Shown: positions 58,259 through 64,000 of the stretch, one piece after another
How the letters are laid out: every line of letters starts with the position of its first letter
Numbering within the stretch: position 1 is the first letter of the stretch
Source of the DNA: Aquipseudomonas ullengensis
GTDB taxonomy: Bacteria > Pseudomonadota > Gammaproteobacteria > Pseudomonadales > Pseudomonadaceae
NCBI RefSeq assembly: GCF_014174475.1
Contig: NZ_JACJUD010000001.1
Location: 744,001 to 808,000, forward strand
DNA length: 64,000 nucleotides
Direction of reading: 5' to 3'
Translations under genes and position numbers: made by a program
Notes under the pieces: generated by a model
Told to the model about the DNA's origin: nothing
Database searches by the model: none
The model's input: the letters and a program-made list of their open reading frames with translations, nothing else

Positions 58259-59404
58259 TTAGCGGGCGCGCAGGATCTCGTCGTCGCTGCGCCAGGCCAG
58301 CCAGACGAACCCGGCGGCGCCCAGCGCCATCAGCATCGGCAGCGCATGGCCACTGATCCACTGGCTGACCGCGCCGGTGCTCAGCGGCCCGATCAGGCAG
58401 CCCAGGCCCCAGAGCTGGGCAATGTGGGCATTGGCGCGGACCAGCTCATCGTCACGGTAACGCTCGCCGATGAGAATCAGCGAGAGGGTGAACAAGCCGC
58501 CTGCGCTGGCGCCGAACAGCACCCACACCGGCCAGATCAGCGGCGTATGCAGCACCAGCGGAATGCTCAGGCTGGACACCAGCAACACCACGCCGCAGCC
58601 GCGAAACAGGGTGCGCCGCGACATGCGGTCGGCCAGCCAGCCGATCGGCAGTTGCAGGGCCGCGTCGCCAACCACCACCACGCTGGCCATCAGCAGCGCC
58701 ACTTCCGTGGTGAAACCCTGGCGCAGGCCGTAGACCGGCAGCAGGGTCAGCATCATTGCCTCGAAGGCGGCGAACAGCATCACCGCCCAGGCGATGGTCG
58801 GCATGCGCTGACAGAACAGCCACAAGCCCCGGCCCGAAGCGCTGTGCGCATCCACTGTCGGCGCGCCGGTACGCCCGAGCAGCACCAGCGAGCCGAATAC
58901 CAGCAGGCCGGTGCCAGTCCAGAAACCCAGGTCGCTGGTGGTGCCGAGCAGGCTCAGTAGCAACGGCCCGGCCAGCTGGCTCAGCGCATAACCGGTGCCG
59001 TACAACGCCACCAGGCGGCCGCGCCACTTCTCCACCGCCAGCTGGTTGATCCAGCTCTCGCCGAGAATGAACACCACGGTCAGCGCCACGCCGATGAACA
59101 GGCGCAGGCCCAGCCACACGGCGTAGTGCTGCACCAGCGCCAGGGTGGCCACCGACAGCGCACCGATCAGCAGGCACAACTGCATCAGCCGCGTGGTCCC
59201 CAGACGCGCCGCCAGCCGCCCGGCCAGCGAAGCGCCGAGCAACACGCCGATCGCCGGCGTAGCGGCCATCACGCCGATGGCGAAGGAGCCATAGCCCCAG
59301 CCCTCCAGGCGCAGCGAAACCAGCGGCATGGTCACCCCGAGGGCCAGGCCGATGCTGATCACCGCGGCACACACCGCGAAATAGGTACCCCAACGCATAG
59401 CCAT
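58259..59404 (-). CDS. MFS transporter
   Basis: 381 residues, twelve membrane helices. The motif-A loop between helices 2 and 3 (GRLAARLGTTRLMQLCLLIG) and GWLADRMSRRTLF in the second half are MFS features. The substrate is unknown; YcaD/UPF0226-like sugar or drug transporters are the closest match by eye. Convergent with the MocR gene; transcribed in the same direction as kauB, separated by a terminator. Confidence 0.87.
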   Translation of the reverse strand: MAMRWGTYFAVCAAVISIGLALGVTMPLVSLRLEGWGYGSFAIGVMAATPAIGVLLGASLAGRLAARLGTTRLMQLCLLIGALSVATLALVQHYAVWLGLRLFIGVALTVVFILGESWINQLAVEKWRGRLVALYGTGYALSQLAGPLLLSLLGTTSDLGFWTGTGLLVFGSLVLLGRTGAPTVDAHSASGRGLWLFCQRMPTIAWAVMLFAAFEAMMLTLLPVYGLRQGFTTEVALLMASVVVVGDAALQLPIGWLADRMSRRTLFRGCGVVLLVSSLSIPLVLHTPLIWPVWVLFGASAGGLFTLSLILIGERYRDDELVRANAHIAQLWGLGCLIGPLSTGAVSQWISGHALPMLMALGAAGFVWLAWRSDDEILRAR

Positions 59405-59446
59405 GATTGCTCCCTGTGCTGGCCAGCCGAGTTACAGAATGCAAAA

Positions 59447-59474
59447 CGGCCGGGTTTCCAAGGAAACCCGGCCG
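59447..59474 (-). terminator. Terminator between kauB and MFS gene
   Basis: CGGCCGGGTTTCC-AA-GGAAACCCGGCCG is a long perfect stem followed on the minus strand by TTTTGC. It lies 43 bp before the MFS start and about 300 bp after kauB, so it isolates the two genes. Confidence 0.8.
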
Positions 59475-59585
59475 CAGGTGTGGCTCGTTAGAGCCGGCCC
59501 CGAAGGGCGGACCTCACAGGAGAACTAAAACGTTCCCCTCAAAAGAATATCTGGTCGAACACCGACCGAATCCAGCACCGCCAAA

Positions 59586-59759
59586 GATTTCCTGGGCTAA
59601 GGCCAGACGCAACGACCAACGGGAGTAACAGCCGCTAGGCTGGCCCGAAGGGCGAGCGCCAGCGAGTCAGGCGCCCCGCAGCTTTTAAGCGCAGCGTACT
59701 GCAGTACGTGAGCATTAAAAGCGAGGACGCAACGCCGTATGGCCGACGACCAGGAGATC
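59586..59759. repeat. Palindromic repeat, related copy 4 (174 bp)
   Basis: Inverted ends GATTTCCTGG and CCAGGAGATC (one mismatch). The first third contains ACCAACGGGAGTAACAGCCG followed by GGCTGGCCCGAAGGGCGAGC, closely matching the extra block of copy 1 at 7091-7155. The middle contains the palindrome CGTACTGCAGTACG. It ends 11 bp from the kauB stop. A modular relative of copies 1-3, lacking their outer ends. Confidence 0.65.
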
Positions 59760-59770
59760 GCCCTGCGTAC

Positions 59771-61264
59771 TTACAGCTTGATCCAGGTGGATTTGAGCTC
59801 GGTGTACTTGTCGAAGGCGTGCAGCGACTTGTCGCGGCCGTTGCCGGACTGCTTGAAGCCACCGAACGGCGCGGTCATGTCACCCATGTCGTACTGGTTG
59901 ATCCACACGCTACCGGCACGCAGGGCCTTGGCCACCAGGTGCGCCTTGGACAGGTTGCTGGTCCAGATGCCGGCGGCCAGGCCGTAGATGGTGTCGTTGG
60001 CGATGGCCACGGCTTCTTCGGTGCTGTCGAAACCGATCACCGACAGCACTGGGCCGAAGATCTCTTCCTTGGCGATGCGCATGGCGTTGTTCACGCCGTC
60101 GAAGATGGTCGGTTGCACGTAGGTGCCGCCGGTCTCTTCCAGCACGCGCTGACCGCCAGCGACCAGCTTGGCGCCGTCGTCGTGGCCGGCCTGGATGTAG
60201 GCCAGCACGTTGTTCAGCTGGGTGGTATCGACCAGGGCACCGACGTTGGTTTCCGGGTCCAGCGGGTTGCCCGGCTTCCAGGCCTTGATCGCCTCGACCA
60301 CCAGCGGCACGAACTTGTCCTTGATCGAGTTTTCCACCAGCAGGCGCGAGCCCGCGGTGCAGACTTCGCCCTGGTTGAAGGCGATGGCGCCGGCAGCACC
60401 CTCGGCAGCGGCCTGCAGGTCAGGCGCGTCGGCGAAGACGATGTTCGGGCTCTTGCCGCCGGCTTCCAGCCAGACGCGCTTCATGTTCGATTCGCCGGCG
60501 TAGACCATCAGTTGCTTGGCGATCTTGGTCGAACCGGTGAACACCAGGGTGTCGACGTCCATGTGCAGGGCCAGGGCCTTGCCCACGGTGTGGCCGAAGC
60601 CCGGCAGGACGTTGAACACACCGGCAGGAATACCGGCCTCGATGGCCAGCTGGGCGATACGGATACCGGTCAGCGGCGACTTCTCGGACGGCTTGAGGAT
60701 CACCGAGTTACCGGTGGACAGCGCCGGGCCGAGCTTCCAGCAGGTCATCAGCAGTGGGAAGTTCCACGGCACGATGGCGGCGACCACGCCGATCGGCTCA
60801 CGGGTAACCAGGCCCAGCTCGTTGTGCGGAGTAGCGGCCACTTCGTCGTAGATCTTGTCGATCGCTTCACCGCTCCAGCGGATGGCGCGCGAGGCGGCCG
60901 GCACGTCGATGCTCAGCGCGTCGCTGATCGGCTTGCCCATGTCCAGGGTTTCCAGCAGGGCCAGCTCTTCGGCGTGAGCGTCGATCAGGTCGGCGAAACG
61001 GATCATCACTTCCTTGCGCTCGACCGGGCTCATGCGCGACCACACACCGGACTCGAAGGTGGCGCGGGCATCCTTGACCGCCAGTTCGGCGTCAGCGAGG
61101 TCACAGCTGGCTACCAGGCCCAGCAGACGGCCATCGACCGGACTGATGCACTCGAAGGTGGCGCCGGAAGTAGCCTGGGTGTATTCGCCATGGATGAAGG
61201 CACGGCCCTCGATCTGCAGGCTCTTGGCGCGCTGTTCCCAGTCGGCTCGGGTCAGGGTAGTCAT
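59771..61264 (-). CDS. kauB: Aldehyde dehydrogenase of polyamine/GABA catabolism
   Basis: 497 residues from ATG at 61264 (MTTLTRADWEQRAKSLQIEG). ALDH superfamily: E267 in WLEAGGKSPNIVFADA and the catalytic C302 in NQGEVCTAGSRLL. The sequence fits KauB/PauC (also PuuC), which oxidises aminoaldehydes such as gamma-glutamyl-aminobutyraldehyde and 4-guanidinobutyraldehyde. A TGTT-N10-AACA palindrome in its promoter suggests control by PauR. Divergent from a cupin gene. Confidence 0.92.
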   Translation of the reverse strand: MTTLTRADWEQRAKSLQIEGRAFIHGEYTQATSGATFECISPVDGRLLGLVASCDLADAELAVKDARATFESGVWSRMSPVERKEVMIRFADLIDAHAEELALLETLDMGKPISDALSIDVPAASRAIRWSGEAIDKIYDEVAATPHNELGLVTREPIGVVAAIVPWNFPLLMTCWKLGPALSTGNSVILKPSEKSPLTGIRIAQLAIEAGIPAGVFNVLPGFGHTVGKALALHMDVDTLVFTGSTKIAKQLMVYAGESNMKRVWLEAGGKSPNIVFADAPDLQAAAEGAAGAIAFNQGEVCTAGSRLLVENSIKDKFVPLVVEAIKAWKPGNPLDPETNVGALVDTTQLNNVLAYIQAGHDDGAKLVAGGQRVLEETGGTYVQPTIFDGVNNAMRIAKEEIFGPVLSVIGFDSTEEAVAIANDTIYGLAAGIWTSNLSKAHLVAKALRAGSVWINQYDMGDMTAPFGGFKQSGNGRDKSLHAFDKYTELKSTWIKL

Positions 61265-61416
61265 GGAGTGAATCCTCGGTGAAGCGTGTCGCAAATCGAC
61301 AACACGCACTGTCAATTATTCTGCCAGGCCGATTGCCGGCCTTTGTGCCCGTAACACTAAACCAGAGCCCCTAGGCTTTTCAATATTTTTGACAGGCCGT
61401 GCTTTATCGCCTTGCA

Positions 61417-61436
61417 ATGTTCGTTTTATCAAACAT
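61417..61436. promoter_or_regulatory. Candidate PauR operator in the kauB-cupin promoter
   Basis: ATGTT-N10-AACAT (spacer CGTTTTATCA) is a 5-bp inverted repeat in the divergent kauB-cupin promoter region, about 153 bp upstream of kauB. Same TGTT-N10-AACA architecture as the site at pauR. A TTGACA lies nearby at 61389-61394 (plus strand). Confidence 0.5.
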
Positions 61437-61474
61437 AGACTGCCGCTCAATCGCTCATTCCAACGCCCACCCAG

Positions 61475-61849
61475 ATGGACACGCCCATGAATACCGAGCA
61501 GATCGTCGATTTCGCCAACGCCACCACCGCGCCCGAGCACTACCGCCCCGCCGCCGAGAAGGTGCTGCAAGGCGACCCCGAGCAAAGCGTGCGCAACCAC
61601 TACAGCAGCCCGTGCAGCCAGTTCCATGCGGGTATCTGGGAAGGCGCGATCGGCCACTGGACGGTCAACTACACCGAACACGAGTACTGCGAGATTCTCC
61701 AGGGCGTCTCGGTGCTGCGCGACCTGAACGGCACCGCCAAGACCGTGCGCACCGGCGACCGCTTCGTCATCCCGGCCGGCTACAAGGGCACCTGGGAAGT
61801 GCTGGAGCCCTGCCGCAAGGTCTACGTAATGTTCGAGCAGAAGGCCTGA
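61475..61849 (+). CDS. Cupin domain protein (DUF861 type)
   Basis: 124 residues; ATG at 61475 or at 61487. A small cupin of the DUF861/cupin_3 type: FHAGIWEGAIGHWTVNYTEH and EYCEILQGVSVLRDLNGTAK, then GDRFVIPAGYKGTWEVLEPC. Many such proteins occur beside polyamine or amino-acid catabolic genes and may be isomerases or sensors. It replaces the gabT-type gene expected near kauB in P. aeruginosa. Function unproven. Confidence 0.82.
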   Translation: MDTPMNTEQIVDFANATTAPEHYRPAAEKVLQGDPEQSVRNHYSSPCSQFHAGIWEGAIGHWTVNYTEHEYCEILQGVSVLRDLNGTAKTVRTGDRFVIPAGYKGTWEVLEPCRKVYVMFEQKA

Positions 61850-61860
61850 TGCTGCTCACC

Positions 61861-61930
61861 AGCCGCCCAGGCGGCTGACCCCAAGTTTTATCCTGCGTCA
61901 CTTCTCGCCCGCGTCCCGCGGGCTTTTTTT
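61861..61930 (+). terminator. Terminator after cupin gene
   Basis: A first hairpin AGCCGCC-CA-GGCGGCT at 61861-61876 is followed by the strong stem GCCCGCG-TCC-CGCGGGC at 61907-61923 and seven T. The second is a canonical rho-independent terminator. Confidence 0.85.
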
Positions 61931-61951
61931 CGCCTGCAGTTTCTAGCGGGC

Positions 61952-61984
61952 AAAAAAAACCCGCCGAGTAGGCGGGTTCTTTTC
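61952..61984 (-). terminator. Terminator after rpmBG
   Basis: AACCCGCC-GAGTA-GGCGGGTT stem followed on the minus strand by TTTTTT. Located 20 bp after the rpmG stop. Confidence 0.85.
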
Positions 61985-62000
61985 GCAGTAGCCGGATCAA

Positions 62001-62156
62001 TTACTTGATCTTGGCTTCCTTGTACATCACGTGCTTACGGATGGTCGGATCGAATTTTTTGATTTCGATCTTATCCGGGGTGGTGCGCTTGTTCTTGTCG
62101 GTGGTGTAGAAGTGGCCGGTACCGGCGCTGGACACCAAACGGATCAGTTCACGCAT
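62001..62156 (-). CDS. rpmG: 50S ribosomal protein L33
   Basis: 51 residues, ATG at 62156. Begins [20 protein letters not shown] and ends [19 protein letters not shown]. It lacks the zinc-binding cysteines, so it is the C-minus form. Component of the large ribosomal subunit. rpmB lies 10 bp upstream; the pair is the standard rpmBG operon. Confidence 0.96.
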   Translation of the reverse strand: MRELIRLVSSAGTGHFYTTDKNKRTTPDKIEIKKFDPTIRKHVMYKEAKIK

Positions 62157-62166
62157 GATTTGCTCC

Positions 62167-62403
62167 TTAAACCTTTTCGCCGCGAGTGCGCAGTTCAGAC
62201 AGAACTACGTCAATGCCGCGCTTGTCGATGATACGCATGCCTTTGGCAGAAACGCGCAGACGCACGAAACGCTTTTCGGACTCGACCCAGAAGCGGTGAT
62301 GCTGCAGGTTCGGCAGGAAACGACGACGGGTTTTGTTGTTTGCGTGGGAAACCTTGTTCCCGGTTACTGGACCCTTACCAGTAACTTGACAGACTCTCGA
62401 CAT
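62167..62403 (-). CDS. rpmB: 50S ribosomal protein L28
   Basis: 78 residues, ATG at 62403. [20 protein letters not shown] at the start and [20 protein letters not shown] are invariant L28 features. It has only one cysteine (C5), so it is the zinc-free form. First gene of rpmBG; the promoter must lie in the 347 bp upstream. Confidence 0.97.
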   Translation of the reverse strand: MSRVCQVTGKGPVTGNKVSHANNKTRRRFLPNLQHHRFWVESEKRFVRLRVSAKGMRIIDKRGIDVVLSELRTRGEKV

Positions 62404-62750
62404 GCCTCAGCCCTCTAAAACCACATGCCCAACCCGGCATGGGTTGGCCGCTTGAACTTAATAGTCATTTGGCGCTCAGCGCCACGTTTCTCGGGGGGTC
62501 TTACCGCGCTTGCTGCTTGCGCAGGAGGCGGGCCCCTAGAAAAGAGCGCTGCTTTATACCAGAACACCTAGGCAGTCGCAAGGCGAGCTGTACTTTAACC
62601 ACTCCAACAAAAGCCCTCTACCGCGCTGTTGCGCCGTGCTGCTGGGGTGCAGGGCGATTGACCACTCGTCGTAAGGAACCGATTGTTCCGCCCGCCCCCT
62701 TGGTCTAGGGTTAGCCCCTTGCCGCCTGCCGCGACCCTGGAGATGCCCCC
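62404..62750. other. Intergenic region between rpmB and peptide-binding protein gene
   Basis: 347 bp without a convincing gene. It holds the rpmBG promoter on the minus strand (near 62440-62560) and the promoter of the binding-protein gene on the plus strand. No repeat element was noticed. Confidence 0.4.
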
Positions 62751-64000
62751 ATGCGCCTTGCCGCCCTGCCTTTGCTGTTCGCCCCGCTCCTGAGCCAGGC
62801 CGCTACCCTTAGCGTTTGCACGGAGGCCAGCCCGGACGGTTTCGACGTGGTGCAGTACAACTCGCTGACCACCACCAACGCCTCGGCCGATGTGCTGATG
62901 AACCGCCTGGTGGAGTTCGATGCCAGCGCTGGCAAGCTGGTCCCCGGCCTGGCGCAGGAGTGGCAGGTGTCGGCCGACGGCCTGGCGTACGACTTCACCC
63001 TGCGCCCGGACGTACAGTTCCATCACACCGTCTACTTCACGCCGAGCCGCCCGCTGAACGCCGATGACGTGCTGTTCAGCTTCCAGCGCATGCTCGATCC
63101 GACCCACCCCTGGCACAAGGTGGCGCCAAGCGGCTACCCGCACGCCCAGTCGATGCAGCTGCCGGGGCTGATCAAAAGCATCAGCAAGACCGACGAGCAG
63201 CACCTGCGCTTCACCCTGAACCACCCGGACGCGACGTTCCTCGCCACCCTGAGCATGGGCTTCGCTTCTATCTATTCCGCCGAGTATGCCGAGCAACTGC
63301 TCAAGGCCGGCACGCCGGAGAAGCTCAACAGCGCCCCCATCGGCACCGGCCCGTTCATCCTCAAGCGCTTCCAGAAAGACGCCGCGGTGCGCTACACCGC
63401 CAACCCGACGTACTTCGCCGGCAAACCGGCGGTGGACAACCTGATCTTCGCCATTACGACGGATGCCAACGTGCGCCTGCAGAAGCTGCGCCGTGGCGAA
63501 TGCCAGATCGCCCTGTCGCCCAAGCCGCTGGACGTGCAGGCAGCGCGCCAGGACCCGACCCTGCAGATCAGCGAGACGCCGGCCTTCATGACCGCCTTCA
63601 TCGGCATCAACAGCCAGCATGCGCCCCTGGACAAACCGCAAGTGCGCCAGGCGATCAACCTGGCCTTCGACAAGGCCAGCTACCTCAAGGCGGTGTTCGA
63701 AGGCAGCGCCACAGCCGCCAGCGGCCCCTACCCGCCAAACACCTGGAGCTACGCCAAGGAGCTGCCCGGTTACGCCCATGACCCGGCGAAAGCCAAGGCC
63801 CTGCTGGCCGAGGCCGGTCTGCCTGACGGCTTCAAGACCAGCATCTGGACCCGCCCCTCAGGCAGCCAGCTCAATCCCAACCCCGCCCTCGGCGCCCAGC
63901 TGCTGCAGGCCGACCTGGCCAAGATCGGCATCCAGGCGGAAATCCGCGTGATCGAGTGGGGCGAGCTGATTCGTCGGGCCAAGGCCGGCGAGCACGACCT
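62751..64000 (+). CDS. ABC transporter peptide-binding protein (DppA type), 3' end cut by window
   Basis: The first 416 residues are visible; the stop is beyond the edge. Signal peptide (MRLAALPLLFAPLLSQAATL) then SVCTEASPDGFDVVQYNSLT and WQVSADGLAYDFTLRPDVQF, typical of SBP_bac_5 proteins; C-terminal hallmarks are not visible. Closest known relatives are dipeptide-binding DppA proteins, which also bind haem in some species. A dppBCDF transporter operon probably follows. GGAG lies 10 bases upstream of the start. Confidence 0.9.
   Translation, partial: MRLAALPLLFAPLLSQAATLSVCTEASPDGFDVVQYNSLTTTNASADVLMNRLVEFDASAGKLVPGLAQEWQVSADGLAYDFTLRPDVQFHHTVYFTPSRPLNADDVLFSFQRMLDPTHPWHKVAPSGYPHAQSMQLPGLIKSISKTDEQHLRFTLNHPDATFLATLSMGFASIYSAEYAEQLLKAGTPEKLNSAPIGTGPFILKRFQKDAAVRYTANPTYFAGKPAVDNLIFAITTDANVRLQKLRRGECQIALSPKPLDVQAARQDPTLQISETPAFMTAFIGINSQHAPLDKPQVRQAINLAFDKASYLKAVFEGSATAASGPYPPNTWSYAKELPGYAHDPAKAKALLAEAGLPDGFKTSIWTRPSGSQLNPNPALGAQLLQADLAKIGIQAEIRVIEWGELIRRAKAGEHD

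Noticed and set aside
59447..59474. Attenuator of the MFS gene
   Set aside because: The stem has no alternative pairing or leader peptide; a simple terminator fits better.

Overview
The window is a chromosomal segment of a high-GC gammaproteobacterium. It is almost certainly a Pseudomonas from the broad P. aeruginosa / P. mendocina / P. alcaligenes side of the genus. The gene order from algP through rsd(algQ), dsbB-like, hemY-hemX-hemD-hemC, algR-algZ, argH, cyaA, rnk, cyaY, lppL-lysA-dapF-DUF484-xerC-HAD, sutA, glnK-amtB, ubiK-comM, betT, MATE, GGDEF/EAL, rep, xpt, cytochrome c5, pauR, dadX-ridA-dadA, lrp, pauB4-like oxidoreductase, kauB, rpmG-rpmB to a dppA-like gene follows the familiar Pseudomonas core order. 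The assignment rests on recognised proteins and synteny recalled from memory; no database search was possible.

Layout. 1-9.1 kb: alginate and regulatory block (algP truncated at the left edge, FKBP isomerase, rsd, dsbB-like, the hemCDXY run, algZR). 9.3-18 kb: argH, GNAT, GST, small proteins, a periplasmic binding protein, adenylate cyclase, a class-3-type lipase and two tiny unrecognised proteins. 18-25 kb: rnk, DUF1289, cyaY, an AraC-type regulator, then the lysA/dapF/xerC operon. 25-31.3 kb: sutA, yjbQ, the nitrogen block with tandem ammonium transporters and glnK behind a candidate sigma-54 promoter, ubiK, comM. 31.3-46.9 kb: betaine transporter, chemoreceptor, class I amidotransferase, LysR, MATE, GGDEF/EAL protein, rep, xpt, an acetyl-CoA hydrolase-type protein, cytochrome c5. 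47-56.3 kb: pauR, the D-alanine catabolic genes, the ydbH-ynbE-ydbL envelope trio, lrp, YkgJ-type protein, amine oxidoreductase. 56.4-64 kb: DUF1127, MocR-type regulator, MFS transporter, kauB, cupin, ribosomal proteins L33/L28 and the start of a peptide-binding protein, truncated at the right edge.

Functional themes: haem synthesis, lysine/diaminopimelate synthesis, ammonium sensing and uptake, and polyamine and D-amino-acid catabolism. The polyamine genes may share one operator: a TGTT-N10-AACA palindrome lies in front of both pauR and kauB.

The least explained content is non-coding. A family of 140-200 bp palindromic, terminal-inverted-repeat elements (7055-7252, 13496-13634, 47048-47187, and a relative at 59586-59759), plus solo ends at 35631 and 43305, lies directly at the 3' ends of genes. 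At three of these sites the repeat abuts or contributes bases to the stop codon. Classical REP repeats at 24881 and 39256 do the same. A third repeat family sits between convergent genes at 43990 and 54327. No rRNA, tRNA, CRISPR array, prophage or transposase gene was seen.
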